This document shows, piece after piece, positions 1-8,915 of a DNA stretch of 49,780 nucleotides. The translations under genes were made by a program, and so were the position numbers. The DNA comes from an uncultured Clostridia bacterium (GTDB lineage: Bacteria > Bacillota > Clostridia > Oscillospirales > Acutalibacteraceae): positions 1-49,780 of the forward strand of contig CALWVF010000028.1 in NCBI GenBank assembly GCA_944384925.1, given 5' to 3'. The notes below the pieces were generated by a model. It did not search any database. It saw only the letters and a program-made list of their open reading frames with translations, and was not told where the DNA came from. The stretch's first letter is position 1. Each line of letters opens with the position of its first letter.

Positions 1-144
1 CGTTGTTGGTTTATAGAATTTTTCTCTTTTTTTCATAACTTTCTCTAAAAAATCGTTAAAAGCAAGGTCTTGTTTTTGTTCATCGTCATCATAATCATGA
101 CCCGAAAAATCAAAATTATACTCATAAATTATCTCATTATCCAT
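1..144 (-). CDS. hypothetical protein, N-terminal fragment cut by window edge
   Basis: This is an open frame running off the left edge of the window. It starts at ATG 144-142 behind an AAGGAAG Shine-Dalgarno site. Only 48 codons are visible and they contain no stop. The N-terminus is strongly acidic (MDNEIIYEYNFDFSGHDYD followed by more Asp/Glu), then a Lys-rich stretch. It follows the SLOG-type gene on the same strand with a 20-base gap, so the two probably share an operon controlled by the XRE repressor. I do not recognise the family and too little is visible to assign a function. Confidence 0.6.
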   Translation of the reverse strand, partial: MDNEIIYEYNFDFSGHDYDDDEQKQDLAFNDFLEKVMKKREKFYKPTT

Positions 145-164
145 TAATTAAACTTCCTTTCTGC

Positions 165-626
165 TTAGTTTTGAGCAATATTAATTATCTTAATGTGCTT
201 CTTCTTCTGTGCATATTCAAAGGTTTTGGCAGCTCCTCCCCAACTGTGTTCAACATAGGCAATTAAAAAATCAGAGTTATTAATCATCCACTCGTTTCGT
301 TTTGAAATAGCGAATCTGAGTGGTGTTTTTTCTATGTCAGGGTAAACAGTATCATCAAATATTTTTGAAATACGTTCGGTATATTCATCTTTTTCTTTGG
401 GCATATATGACAATATCCAATACGATTTTATAAATGGATAATCTTTGCGAAGCTCATCGACTGTGTGTGCACATAGCCAATCGAAAGCTCCTTTGCCACC
501 ACTATAAAAAGTAATAACTTCTTCATTCTCAATTAGGTTAATTATTTCTTTTTTCAGTTTTTCTATTACATTATCTTGATTATAGATATTTGCGTGCCCT
601 GCGAAACAACAGACTTTTGTTTTCAT
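165..626 (-). CDS. SLOG/DUF1273-like (YspA-type) Rossmannoid protein
   Basis: The protein has 153 residues and starts at ATG 626 behind TAAGGAG. It opens with the hydrophobic strand plus FAGH at residues 8-11, has GGKGAFD at 43-49, SKRNEWMINNSD at 108-119 and GGAAKT at 130-135. This pattern of glycine-rich turns and a late Arg-Asn helix is that of the SLOG superfamily (YspA/DUF1273, related to LOG and DprA), which binds nucleotide-like ligands. The exact substrate is unknown. In phages, plasmids and defence islands such proteins are thought to sense or process nucleotide signals; that is family knowledge, not shown here. The gene is divergent from an XRE regulator, and its -10 element lies among operator palindromes, so repression by that regulator is likely. 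Confidence 0.7.
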   Translation of the reverse strand: MKTKVCCFAGHANIYNQDNVIEKLKKEIINLIENEEVITFYSGGKGAFDWLCAHTVDELRKDYPFIKSYWILSYMPKEKDEYTERISKIFDDTVYPDIEKTPLRFAISKRNEWMINNSDFLIAYVEHSWGGAAKTFEYAQKKKHIKIINIAQN

Positions 627-641
627 ATTTTGACTCCTTAT

Positions 642-733
642 TAGTTATATATCACTATTATAACACACAGTTAGTGAATAATCACTAACAAACTTTCAAA
701 TAATATTTTACTCTTTATTGTGATATATCACTG
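642..733. promoter_or_regulatory. three operator-like palindromes in the SLOG/XRE divergent intergenic region
   Basis: Three related dyads follow the pattern TTAGTGA-N4-TCACTAA. They are TAGTTATATATCACTA at 642-657 (imperfect), GTTAGTGA-N4-TCACTAAC at 670-689 (perfect arms) and GTGATATATCAC at 720-731 (perfect). The middle one lies between the two genes and the outer ones flank the two start regions. This is the layout expected for autorepression by the small XRE protein. The repeats are seen directly; binding by the XRE protein is inferred. Confidence 0.65.
657..662 (-). promoter_or_regulatory. -10 element (TATAAT) for the SLOG-type gene
   Basis: A consensus TATAAT on the minus strand lies 31 bases upstream of the SLOG start codon, wedged between the first and second operator dyads. 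No good -35 is seen at the proper distance, which fits a regulated promoter. Confidence 0.45.
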
Positions 734-745
734 GGAGGTAAAAAT

Positions 746-988
746 ATGGGAATATATGATGCTGTAGTTAATAGAATTTTAGAATTATGCAAAGAACGTA
801 AGATTACACCAAATGCACTTAGTTACATTTCAGGTGTATCTCAATCAACTATAAAAAGCATTTTAAATGGAGAAAGTCAAAATCCAGGAATTGTAACTTT
901 GAAAAAACTTTGTGATGGCTTTGAAATATCAATTATTCAATTTTTTAACACGGATGAGTTCAAGAATTTAGAACAAGAAATTAAATAA
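746..988 (+). CDS. XRE-family helix-turn-helix transcriptional regulator
   Basis: This is an 80-residue single-domain protein, about the size of a minimal Cro/C1-type HTH. The helix-turn-helix lies around residues 25-44 (LSYISGVSQSTIKSILNGES), with the usual Ser-Gln-Ser/Thr recognition helix start and the N-G-E turn that precedes the final helices. It starts at ATG 746 with a strong GGGAGGT Shine-Dalgarno site that overlaps the third operator dyad, so binding there could also block its own expression. It has no ligand-binding or oligomerisation domain. It is transcribed divergently from the SLOG-type gene and most likely represses both. A strong terminator cluster follows. Confidence 0.9.
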   Translation: MGIYDAVVNRILELCKERKITPNALSYISGVSQSTIKSILNGESQNPGIVTLKKLCDGFEISIIQFFNTDEFKNLEQEIK

Positions 989-1014
989 AACTTATGAACG
1001 CTACTAAAAAAATA

Positions 1015-1036
1015 AAGGTGGAATTTTTTCCACCTT
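1015..1036 (+). terminator. hairpin after the XRE gene
   Basis: AAGGTGGAA / TTCCACCTT form a 9-bp stem with a TTTT loop, 26 bases after the XRE stop codon. The tail is not T-rich, so alone it may act more as an RNA 3' stabiliser than a terminator. Confidence 0.5.
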
Positions 1037-1041
1037 AAAGT

Positions 1042-1082
1042 CTGTCAAAAAAAGCCCAGCTAATGCTGAGCTTTTTCGACAG
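1042..1082 (-). terminator. bidirectional intrinsic terminator between XRE and glnS
   Basis: A long stem pairs CTGTC with GACAG on the outside and AAAAAGC-CAGC with GCTG-GCTTTTT inside, with one mismatch and a TAAT loop. A/T runs sit in both arms. It can end transcripts arriving from glnS (minus) and from the XRE gene (plus). Confidence 0.7.
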
Positions 1083-1087
1083 GCTGA

Positions 1088-1116
1088 GATGTATCTATAT
1101 TTATTATGGATACATC
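1088..1116 (+). terminator. hairpin with T-tract downstream of the XRE gene
   Basis: GATGTATC at 1088-1095 pairs with GATACATC at 1109-1116 and is followed by TTTTATTTTTTATTT on the plus strand. It is the third hairpin in 100 bases between the convergent XRE and glnS genes. Confidence 0.55.
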
Positions 1117-1150
1117 TTTTATTTTTTATTTACCATCTAAAATGTTATTT

Positions 1151-2851
1151 TTACTTAGATTTCTTAAATCCATCTTTTAACGGAACTGAACGATTAAATA
1201 CTAATTTTCCATCTTTACTATCTTTTGTATCTAAGCAAAAATAGCCTTGCCTCATAAATTGAAAATGTGCTGGAGGTTTAATATCTGCCATAAATGACTC
1301 TACTTTACAATTATTCAAGACTTCCAAAGAATTTGGATTAATATAGTCTAAAAAACTACCTGGCGCTGAATCTGGATTTTCAACTGTAAATAAATTATTA
1401 TAAATTCTAACTTCAGCATCAATACAAGTTTTAGCATCTGCCCAATGTATTGTTCCCTTTATTTTTCTTCCATCTGGGGTATTTCCTCCCCTTGTTTGAG
1501 GATCATATTCGGCATATACCTCCACAATCCTCCCTGTATCGTCTTTTTTGCAACCTGTACACTTTATAATATAAGTAGTTTTTAGCCTTACTTCATTGTC
1601 AGGAAAAAGCCTAAAGTATCCCTTTACTGGTATTTCCATAAAATCATCTTCTTCAATGTAAAGCTCTCTAGAAAAAGTTATTTTTCTTGTTCCATCCTCA
1701 GGTTTGTTAGGATTATTTTCTATTTCAAATTCTTCTATTTTATCTTCGGGATAATTTGTAATTACTAATTTCACAGGTTTTAGTACTGCCATAGCACGTT
1801 GTGCATTTTTATTTAAATCTTCTCTTAAACAGTGTTCTAAAAATGAATATTCTACTGTGCTTATTACTTTTGAAACACCTATACGTTCACAGAAATTTCT
1901 TATAGATTCCGGTGTATAGCCTCGCCTTCTAAGGCCACTTAAAGTTGGCATTCTTGGGTCATCCCAACCATCAACATAATTTCCCTCTACTAATTCCCTA
2001 AGTTTTCGTTTACTCATAACTGTATGATTAATGCCCAATCTCGAAAACTCTATTTGCCTTGGTTTTGCTGGTTGATTTATATGTTTAACAACCCAATCAT
2101 ATAAAGGCCTATGATCTTCAAATTCCAAAGAGCATAATGAATGCGTTATACCCTCTAAGGTGTCTTCTATTGGATGAGCGAAATCATACATTGGGTAAAT
2201 GCACCACTTATTGCCAGTTTTATGGTGTATAGAATGGCTTATTCTGTATATAACAGGGTCTCTCATATTAAAGTTTCCAGATGCTAAATCTATTTTAGCT
2301 CTTAAAGTCATTTTCCCATCTGGAAATTCTCCACTTTTCATACGTTCAAATAAATCTAAACTTTCGCTTATTGGTCTATCTCTATATGGACTAATAGCAG
2401 GATTAGATAAATCACCTCTATTTTTTCTAACCTCCTCAGCAGACATTTCACAAACATAGGCTAAACCGTTCTTTATAAACTCACACGCAAATTCATACAT
2501 CTTATCAAAAAACTGAGATGCATAATAAAATTGATCACCCCAACTATATCCAAGCCAAATTATATCTTTTTTTATTGCATCGACATATTCAATATCTTCC
2601 TTAATTGGGTTAGTGTCATCCATTCGAAGATGGCAAATTCCTCCAAATTTTTTTGCTGTTTCAAAGTTTATACATATTGCCTTAGCATGACCTATGTGTA
2701 AATATCCATTTGGCTCTGGCGGAAAACGTGTGTGTATTTTTTTACCTTCACATCTCCCACCTTTAGATAAATCTTCCTTAATAAAATCATGTATAAAATT
2801 ACTAGAGGTATTTTCAGTATTTATATTTTCATTATCTATATTGTTCTGCAT
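1151..2851 (-). CDS. glnS: glutaminyl-tRNA synthetase
   Basis: This enzyme attaches glutamine to tRNA-Gln (class I aminoacyl-tRNA synthetase, cytoplasm). The signature [15 protein letters not shown] holds the HIGH motif at residues 52-55, and VMSKRK at 278-283 is the KMSKS-type loop. The C-terminal half is the two-beta-barrel anticodon-binding region typical of GlnRS. The length of 566 residues is normal. An upstream in-frame GTG at 2863 exists, but it lies inside the GAGGTGA Shine-Dalgarno site, so ATG 2851 is preferred. The SD overlaps the gltX stop codon, so translation is probably coupled to gltX. Many Firmicutes lack GlnRS and use the GatCAB amidotransferase instead; family knowledge says bacterial glnS was gained by horizontal transfer from a eukaryote-like source. 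Confidence 0.95.
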   Translation of the reverse strand: MQNNIDNENINTENTSSNFIHDFIKEDLSKGGRCEGKKIHTRFPPEPNGYLHIGHAKAICINFETAKKFGGICHLRMDDTNPIKEDIEYVDAIKKDIIWLGYSWGDQFYYASQFFDKMYEFACEFIKNGLAYVCEMSAEEVRKNRGDLSNPAISPYRDRPISESLDLFERMKSGEFPDGKMTLRAKIDLASGNFNMRDPVIYRISHSIHHKTGNKWCIYPMYDFAHPIEDTLEGITHSLCSLEFEDHRPLYDWVVKHINQPAKPRQIEFSRLGINHTVMSKRKLRELVEGNYVDGWDDPRMPTLSGLRRRGYTPESIRNFCERIGVSKVISTVEYSFLEHCLREDLNKNAQRAMAVLKPVKLVITNYPEDKIEEFEIENNPNKPEDGTRKITFSRELYIEEDDFMEIPVKGYFRLFPDNEVRLKTTYIIKCTGCKKDDTGRIVEVYAEYDPQTRGGNTPDGRKIKGTIHWADAKTCIDAEVRIYNNLFTVENPDSAPGSFLDYINPNSLEVLNNCKVESFMADIKPPAHFQFMRQGYFCLDTKDSKDGKLVFNRSVPLKDGFKKSK

Positions 2852-2864
2852 ATTATTAATCACC

Positions 2865-4322
2865 TCAACTCAACTTTTCTAGTCCTACTTTTAGCCTTTT
2901 TATAGATTCACCTTTTCCTAAAATTTCAAGTATTTCAATTGCACCTCCTGGGGTAACTTGCATTCCTGAAATAGCAATCCTTGTTGGCCACATAACTGTT
3001 CCATTTTTCATTTCTAATTTAGTTGCTAAATTAATTAGAGCATTATGCAAATTATCATAATCCCAAACATTTATATTTTCTAATTCATCTATTACATTTT
3101 TTAGCACAACTTTAGAATTCTCTATATTAGTTTTGCTTTTTTTATTTATAAATAGCTCTTTGCTGTAATCCGGTAAAATGTCTAAAAATTTGATCATTTC
3201 CGGTATTTGAGTAAGCTGAGTAACTCTTTGTTGCAATATAGATGCAACCTTACTCCAACTAAACTCTTTACTAGTAGCTTTTTTAAAATATGGTATGCAC
3301 ATATTTGTAAAGTTCTCTAACGACATATTTCTTATATACTCAGCGTTAAACCATCTTAATTTGTCATAATCAAATATAGAGGGAGATTTGCTAATTCCTT
3401 TTATATCAAACACTTTTATAAGTTCACCTAAAGAAAAAATCTCTTGATTTCCTTCTGGGCACCAGCCAAGAAGAACAATATAATTTAATATGGCTTCTGC
3501 GAGATAGCCTTCATTTATTAGTCCCTCAAAGCTTGTAGCTCCATGACGCTTAGAAAGTTTAGAAATAGTACCGTCATCATTTTTCCCCATTATTAATGGA
3601 AGATGTATATAAGTAGGTATTTCCCATCCAAACGATTCATACAGTAAATTATACTTTGGGGTCGATGATAGATATTCACTTCCCCGCACAACGTGTGTTA
3701 TATTCATTAAATGATCATCTATTACATTGGCAAAATTATAAGTAGGATACCCATCTGTCTTTATCAATATTTGATCCTCTATTTCTGAGTTTGAAACAGT
3801 TATTTTTCCAAAAACACTATCTTCAAAAGTTGTGGAGCCTTCCAGTGGCACCTTTTGCCTAATAACATATGGCACCCCCTCGCTTAATAACCTGATTACC
3901 TCTTCTTTCGGTAAATCCCTGCAATGCCTATCATAACCCAAAAAAAGCTCAGATGATTCTTTATGTAGTGATTCTAACCTTTCTTTATTACAAAAACAGT
4001 AATAAGCTTTTCCTTCTTTAACTAATTGTTCAGCATATTTTGAATATATCTCTAACCTTTCACTTTGAATATATGGACCATAATTTCCACCAATATCAGG
4101 GCCTTCATCATAATCTATTCCAACCATTCTAAGGCTATTATATATAGTATCTATAGCGCCATCTACAAATCTTCCCTGATCTGTATCTTCTATTCTTAAA
4201 ACAAAATCTCCACTATTAGATTTAGCTATTAAATATTCATATAGGGCTGTACGTAAATTACCAATATGCATAAATCCAGTAGGGCTCGGTGCATATCTTG
4301 TTCTAACTCGACTACCTATCAT
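2865..4322 (-). CDS. gltX: glutamyl-tRNA synthetase
   Basis: This enzyme attaches glutamate to tRNA-Glu. [12 protein letters not shown] carries the HIGH-type motif at residues 19-22, and KLSKRHG at 255-261 is the KMSKS equivalent. C109, C111 and C134 lie in the region where many GluRSs bind zinc. At 485 residues it has the usual bacterial length, with an alpha-helical anticodon-binding C-terminus. It starts at ATG 4322 behind AGAAAGGTG. It stops directly before the glnS Shine-Dalgarno site, so the Glu and Gln synthetases form one transcription unit. With a discrete GlnRS next door, this enzyme is probably discriminating (tRNA-Glu only), which is an inference. Confidence 0.96.
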   Translation of the reverse strand: MIGSRVRTRYAPSPTGFMHIGNLRTALYEYLIAKSNSGDFVLRIEDTDQGRFVDGAIDTIYNSLRMVGIDYDEGPDIGGNYGPYIQSERLEIYSKYAEQLVKEGKAYYCFCNKERLESLHKESSELFLGYDRHCRDLPKEEVIRLLSEGVPYVIRQKVPLEGSTTFEDSVFGKITVSNSEIEDQILIKTDGYPTYNFANVIDDHLMNITHVVRGSEYLSSTPKYNLLYESFGWEIPTYIHLPLIMGKNDDGTISKLSKRHGATSFEGLINEGYLAEAILNYIVLLGWCPEGNQEIFSLGELIKVFDIKGISKSPSIFDYDKLRWFNAEYIRNMSLENFTNMCIPYFKKATSKEFSWSKVASILQQRVTQLTQIPEMIKFLDILPDYSKELFINKKSKTNIENSKVVLKNVIDELENINVWDYDNLHNALINLATKLEMKNGTVMWPTRIAISGMQVTPGGAIEILEILGKGESIKRLKVGLEKLS

Positions 4323-4401
4323 AGCAAAACACCTTTCTAAAATAAAATAATATTTTCAACACAATCATAAAACATTGTTAAAAATTAAAACACACAATTT
4401 A

Positions 4402-4429
4402 AATATACTATACCAATAAACAATTGCAA
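4402..4429 (-). promoter_or_regulatory. putative promoter of gltX-glnS
   Basis: TTGCAA (4424-4429) and TATATT (4402-4407) on the minus strand are separated by 16 bases, about 80 bases before gltX. No T-box antiterminator signature is visible in the leader. Confidence 0.4.
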
Positions 4430-4486
4430 ACACAAATAATTAGTATTTTTAAATTATATCATAAAAACATATATTGGTAAATAACA

Positions 4487-5296
4487 TTACCTATTTTCTA
4501 TAATTTTTTGAATATACTCTTCTAAGCAAATATCTTTTTCTTTAATTTCTTGTGCAATACCTTTCCCAACATACCTAAAATGCCACGGCTCAAAATTTAC
4601 CCCAGTTATCTCCTTTTTGCTTTCAGGATATCTAAGAATAAACCCATAATTAAATGAATTTTTAATCAGCCAATCATATTCTTCTGTATCACAAAAATCA
4701 TTTCTCACCCCATTAAAATCTATTGCCAACCCTGTTTGGTGTTCACTTCTTCTCGCTCTGGCAACATTTTTCTCTGCTAGTCTTTGTGCTTCAAAGTTGC
4801 TATAACCTTCCTCTTCAAAGCTTACAACTTCCTCTGAAAATAATTTATACTGTAATTTAACATCTCTATAAGCAGAAGAAATCCACAATTTTACATTATC
4901 TCTATATGCATCATCTACCATATTTATCAAGTCATTAATAATTCTATAATCCATTTCCTTTCCCTTGTATTTTCCTAATTTTACTCCAAAATCCTCTGGA
5001 ACTTCATTTTGATTATTAACAACTATTAAATTCCATTCACAATCCTTATTCCAGTTATCAAAATTATATAAGCCACTAGGTTTTTTACTTGTATTAAAGT
5101 TATTATTTGCTACTTCAACATTACTTTTATATTTATGGTCAGTGTCATCTAATGTAATATAAAACAAAATTACAGATGCTATAAGAACTACTATAATAAA
5201 TAATATTATTATTGCATTAATTAAATAAAATTTTTTATTATTTGCTATTTGAAATCTATTCTTTTTATACGCAATATTCTTCTTCATATACTGCAT
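4487..5296 (-). CDS. VanY-family D-alanyl-D-alanine carboxypeptidase, membrane-anchored
   Basis: This protein trims the terminal D-alanine from peptidoglycan stem peptides outside the cell. Its 269 residues comprise a short basic N-terminus, one membrane segment at about 24-47, a linker, and a peptidase M15B domain. Substrate and zinc motifs are intact: SSAYR at 140-144, SEHQTGLAID with His186 and Asp193 as zinc ligands, and EPWH with catalytic Glu236 and zinc ligand His239. ATG 5296 is preferred because GGAGG lies seven bases upstream. It is a single gene between gltX and the ispH-rpsA terminator. A paralogue at 18519 has the same architecture but a dead active site. Vancomycin resistance is not implied, because no vanHAX genes are present in the window. 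Confidence 0.9.
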   Translation of the reverse strand: MQYMKKNIAYKKNRFQIANNKKFYLINAIIILFIIVVLIASVILFYITLDDTDHKYKSNVEVANNNFNTSKKPSGLYNFDNWNKDCEWNLIVVNNQNEVPEDFGVKLGKYKGKEMDYRIINDLINMVDDAYRDNVKLWISSAYRDVKLQYKLFSEEVVSFEEEGYSNFEAQRLAEKNVARARRSEHQTGLAIDFNGVRNDFCDTEEYDWLIKNSFNYGFILRYPESKKEITGVNFEPWHFRYVGKGIAQEIKEKDICLEEYIQKIIENR

Positions 5297-5401
5297 AAAC
5301 GCTTCCTCCGGGTCTTTAATACATAATCAATATTATTATGCCCAGGAACCTACAAAAATATGACAAACAATAAATATAAATTTATACCTTTTATAGCAAA
5401 A

Positions 5402-5429
5402 AGCAAGATGTCTATAAAAACATCTTGCT
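5402..5429 (-). terminator. terminator of the cmk-plsC-ispH/rpsA operon
   Basis: AGCAAGATGT at 5402-5411 and ACATCTTGCT at 5420-5429 form a perfect 10-bp stem with an 8-base loop. On the minus strand it is followed by a T-run. It lies 20 bases after the rpsA stop. Confidence 0.85.
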
Positions 5430-5448
5430 CAATAAATCCATATTAATA

Positions 5449-7593
5449 CTATTTTTCAGGAGCTTCTGTGTCTTCAGATTTACGTTTAGCTCTTGGCTTT
5501 TTCTTTTCAGTAGAACTATCTTCACCTTCCGAATCCTTTGCCTCTGCATCCTCAGAATCAGTTTCTTCTTTTTTCTTTCTAGTTCTTTTCGCAGGCTTTT
5601 TCTCTTTTTTTTTCTCCTCTTTTTCTAATTCCTTAGTAACTTCATTTTCCTTTTTTAATTCTTCATTATGCTCAGAATCCAATAATTCCCTTATCGATAA
5701 ACTAATTCTCTTTTTTTCTAAATCTATATCTATAATTTTTGCCATTACTTTATCCCCAACTGAAAGAACATCTTGCGGTTTTTCTATCCTCTTGTTGGAT
5801 ATCTGAGATATATGAATTAATCCATCTATCCCCGGAAGAATTCTCGCAAATGCACCAAAGTTAGTCATACCGGCAATTTGTACTTCTATTTTGTCTCCTA
5901 TTTTATAATCTCTCTTCAATATTTCCCAAGGATTATCTTCTGTTCTTTTGTATCCAAGCGAAATTTTAGATCTTTGTTTATCTATATCTTTAACATAAAC
6001 TTCTACAGTATCACCAACATTAACTACTTCTGATGGATGTTTAATTCTAGACCAAGAAAGTTCTGAAATATGAATCATTCCATCAACTCCGCCAAGATCA
6101 ACGAATGCACCATAATCAGTTAAGGTTTTGACTTTTCCAACAAATTTCTGACCAACTTCCACTGTTTCCCAAAATTTTTGTTTAAGAATTTCTTTTTCTT
6201 CCTTTTGAATTTGCTTCACAGAGCCAACTACTCTTCTTTTTCCTTTATTCAATTCTATAATTTTAAATTTTATCTCTTTTCCTAATAAATCTTCCAACTT
6301 TTCGCCTCTTTGAACTCCAGATAAAGACGCCGGAATAAATATTTTAACTCCATTAGAGACAGCTATTAATCCACCTTTTATTATATTAACGACAACTCCA
6401 GACAAAGCTTCATTCTTTTCATAAGATTCTGCTATTTTTTCTAAACCTTTCATTGCATCTATACGTTTTTTAGATAGCATAATTGTGCCTTCTTGGTCGT
6501 TAGTCCTCATAATCAAAAGTTCAAGTTCATCTCCAACTTTTACTAAATCTTCCATTTTAGCATTTGGATCATCGGACATTTCAGCCAAAGGTATAAACCC
6601 AGATTGTTTTCTTCCAACATCTACATAAGCTTCAGTAGGAGAAATTCCAACAACTACACCATGCACCTTGTCATCTGTATTTAAATTTTTAAGAGATTCC
6701 TCCAGCATTTGTTCAAAGTTTATTTCTTCTTCTTCAAAATTATTATTAACTGTATCTGCCATGCTACGCAGTACCTCCTTTATAATACTCGACGGCGTTG
6801 ATGCTCCTGCAGTAACTCCTACTTTTGATGCTGTTTTTATTGCAGACATCGGCAACTCTTCGGGTGTCTCTATTAAATATGTATCGCAATATTGCTTACA
6901 TAAGTCCCTAAGCTTTGCTGTATTTGAGCTATGCCTACCACCAATGACAATCATTAGCTCTGAATTTTTTGCTATTTTTTGAGCTTCTTGTTGTCTATTT
7001 GACGTCGCATTACATATTGTATCACAAATTTTTATCTTTGTACAGTCTTTTTTCAATATTTTTAAACAAAAATTCCACTCTTTTATATCAAATGTTGTTT
7101 GAGAAACTACTACAATATTATTTTTACATATATTCTCATTTTTCTGTAAAAGATTTTTTAGTGATTTTGAATCATTAAACACATAATAACTACTGTTACA
7201 ATGACCTATTATTCCTTTAACCTCAGGATGTGTTTCATTTCCAGCAATTAAAATTATATCATTTTTATTTACATTTTCTACTATTCTGTGAATCTTAGCA
7301 ACAAATGGGCACGTACAGTCTACATAGTCTATTTTCAACGATTTTATTTTATCTATTACTTCCCTTGCAACTCCATGTGATCGTATAACTAAAGTAGCTC
7401 CATCTTCTACATTTTCAGGATTTTCAATAACCTTGACTCCTCTTTCAAACAGCTCTGAGACAATTTGAGGATTATGTATAATAGGACCTAATGTATAGAC
7501 TTTTTTACATTTATCTAACAGACTATATACTTTTTCTACTGCTCTATTTACTCCAAAACAAAAACCTGCTTCATTTGCAACTGTTATAATCAA
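5449..7593 (-). CDS. ispH-rpsA: bifunctional 4-hydroxy-3-methylbut-2-enyl diphosphate reductase / ribosomal protein S1 fusion
   Basis: Residues 1-280 are IspH (LytB), the iron-sulfur reductase that makes IPP and DMAPP in the non-mevalonate pathway. Cluster ligands appear as AGFCFGV (C12), CTCPF (C93 or C95) and TICNATSNRQ (C194), along with the conserved histidines. Residues 308-635 hold four S1 RNA-binding repeats, for example KVHGVVVGISPTEAYVDVG and KTLTDYGAFVDLGGVDGMIHIS. Residues 640-714 are a highly charged Lys/Glu tail. This fusion is well known in Clostridia. It starts with TTG 7593 behind GGAGGAAA, and that TTG overlaps the plsC stop (TTGA), so it is translationally coupled. It is the last gene of its operon and is followed by a strong hairpin. 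Confidence 0.96.
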   Translation of the reverse strand: MIITVANEAGFCFGVNRAVEKVYSLLDKCKKVYTLGPIIHNPQIVSELFERGVKVIENPENVEDGATLVIRSHGVAREVIDKIKSLKIDYVDCTCPFVAKIHRIVENVNKNDIILIAGNETHPEVKGIIGHCNSSYYVFNDSKSLKNLLQKNENICKNNIVVVSQTTFDIKEWNFCLKILKKDCTKIKICDTICNATSNRQQEAQKIAKNSELMIVIGGRHSSNTAKLRDLCKQYCDTYLIETPEELPMSAIKTASKVGVTAGASTPSSIIKEVLRSMADTVNNNFEEEEINFEQMLEESLKNLNTDDKVHGVVVGISPTEAYVDVGRKQSGFIPLAEMSDDPNAKMEDLVKVGDELELLIMRTNDQEGTIMLSKKRIDAMKGLEKIAESYEKNEALSGVVVNIIKGGLIAVSNGVKIFIPASLSGVQRGEKLEDLLGKEIKFKIIELNKGKRRVVGSVKQIQKEEKEILKQKFWETVEVGQKFVGKVKTLTDYGAFVDLGGVDGMIHISELSWSRIKHPSEVVNVGDTVEVYVKDIDKQRSKISLGYKRTEDNPWEILKRDYKIGDKIEVQIAGMTNFGAFARILPGIDGLIHISQISNKRIEKPQDVLSVGDKVMAKIIDIDLEKKRISLSIRELLDSEHNEELKKENEVTKELEKEEKKKEKKPAKRTRKKKEETDSEDAEAKDSEGEDSSTEKKKPRAKRKSEDTEAPEK

Positions 7594-8249
7594 TTATTAT
7601 TTCCTCCATACATACAATCATTAACACAATATGCACCTGCTGTTTGTTCGCGTAACTTCTTTATTTCATTCATAATCTTTCTACTTGCATTTCTTATTTC
7701 TGTACCCTTACCTTCGTATATTTCTAAACTTTCCGGCATTATTGGTTCACCATATGCTATAATTATTTTTTTTAACGGCCTAACTCTGCCAAAGTCTTTG
7801 CTTGTTATGCATACCGGAATAACAGGAGTATTAGTATTATATGATATTGCTGCAACACCAGGCTTAGGTCTTAAAAATTCTCCTGTTTTAGAGCGAGTCC
7901 CTTCTAAAAATATTCCCAATACTCTATTATCATTGACTATATTCTCAGCCTCATTTAAAGAATTTAAGTCCGCTTTTCCTCTATTAATTGGAAAAACACC
8001 CATTGCGTACAATACAGATGCAAAAATTTTATTTTTAAATAATTCGCTTTTTGCCATAAAACAAATTCTTCTTTTTTGAGTAACAATTAATAATACTGGA
8101 TCGATAATAGAAATATGATTTGAACAAAGAATAAATTTCCCCTCTTGAGGTATTGAGTCTTTATTATAAACTTCGTATCTAAACAGCAATCTTACAAATG
8201 GTTTAATTATTATTCTAATTAATTCATAAAACCATCTTTTTTGTTTCAT
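7590..8249 (-). CDS. plsC: 1-acyl-sn-glycerol-3-phosphate acyltransferase (PlsC)
   Basis: It transfers the second acyl chain to lysophosphatidic acid at the inner face of the membrane during phospholipid synthesis. At 219 residues the protein carries the acyltransferase block I as NHISIID (His45 and Asp50 of HX4D), block II FPINRGKAD around 86-94, and block III EGTR at 116-119. The hydrophobic N-terminal region is typical of family members. It overlaps cmk by four bases upstream and ispH-rpsA by four bases downstream, so the three are co-translated. This order is conserved in Clostridia. Confidence 0.94.
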   Translation of the reverse strand: MKQKRWFYELIRIIIKPFVRLLFRYEVYNKDSIPQEGKFILCSNHISIIDPVLLIVTQKRRICFMAKSELFKNKIFASVLYAMGVFPINRGKADLNSLNEAENIVNDNRVLGIFLEGTRSKTGEFLRPKPGVAAISYNTNTPVIPVCITSKDFGRVRPLKKIIIAYGEPIMPESLEIYEGKGTEIRNASRKIMNEIKKLREQTAGAYCVNDCMYGGNNN

Positions 8250-8911
8250 ACCAATCTCTCCTTAATTACATTTTCTATTTTATCTATAGATTCTTCTAAT
8301 GTATATTTTGTAGTATCTATAATTACCGAATCCTTTGCAGGAATTAGCGGCGCTATCTCCCTATGTGAATCATAATAATCCCTAAGCTTTATGTCGCTTA
8401 ATACTTTTTCATATGAATCTTTTATACCTTTTTTAATTAGCTCTTCATAGCGTCTTCTCGCTCTAGCTTCAGCTGAAGCTGTTAAAAATATTTTTACATC
8501 TGCATTGGGCAAAACTACTGTTCCAATATCTCTACCGTCCATCAAAACGTTGCTTTTTAATGCTATTTCTCTTTGTAAGTTAAGTAAAAACTTTCGAACT
8601 TCTTGATTTTGAGAAATTTGCGATGCTGCCATAGAAACACTTGGTGTCCTTATTAAATCACTAACATCTTCCCCACATAATATAACTTGTTGAACTCCAT
8701 CTTTAAAAATTAAATTTATTTTTAAACCTGATAAAGCAGAACAAATAAGTTCATCATTTTTTAAATCTATTCCCAAATTTAACATATGTAACCCTATTGC
8801 TCTATATAATGCACCAGTATCAACATATGTAAAACCAAGTCTCTCTGAAACTGCTTTAGCGATTGTGCTTTTGCCTGCACCTGCTGGACCATCTATTGCT
8901 ACTGAAACCAC
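8246..8911 (-). CDS. cmk: cytidylate kinase
   Basis: It phosphorylates CMP and dCMP with ATP in nucleotide salvage. The protein has 221 residues, with a P-loop GPAGAGKST at 8-16, the substrate-binding YRA motif at about 36-38, and DGRDIGT at 125-131, all diagnostic of Cmk. It starts with GTG 8911, preceded by AAGGAGG at a proper distance; its start lies only five bases from the stop of the upstream flavoprotein gene. The ATGA-type overlap with plsC indicates one operon: flavoprotein, cmk, plsC, ispH-rpsA. Confidence 0.96.
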   Translation of the reverse strand: MVSVAIDGPAGAGKSTIAKAVSERLGFTYVDTGALYRAIGLHMLNLGIDLKNDELICSALSGLKINLIFKDGVQQVILCGEDVSDLIRTPSVSMAASQISQNQEVRKFLLNLQREIALKSNVLMDGRDIGTVVLPNADVKIFLTASAEARARRRYEELIKKGIKDSYEKVLSDIKLRDYYDSHREIAPLIPAKDSVIIDTTKYTLEESIDKIENVIKERLV

Positions 8912-8915
8912 ACAA

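Noticed and set aside
1015..1036. GGTGG hairpin considered as a T-box antiterminator for glnS
   Set aside because: It lies downstream of glnS, not upstream, and lacks the conserved T-box sequence.
4487..5296. Vancomycin-resistance cluster suggested by VanY and VanW proteins
   Set aside because: The genes are far apart and no vanHAX, vanR or vanS genes are present; both families are common in susceptible Clostridia.
5425..5806. Phe/Ser-rich plus-strand open frames opposite the end of rpsA
   Set aside because: They are antisense shadows of the Lys/Glu-rich tail of the S1 protein, with no Shine-Dalgarno site or homology.
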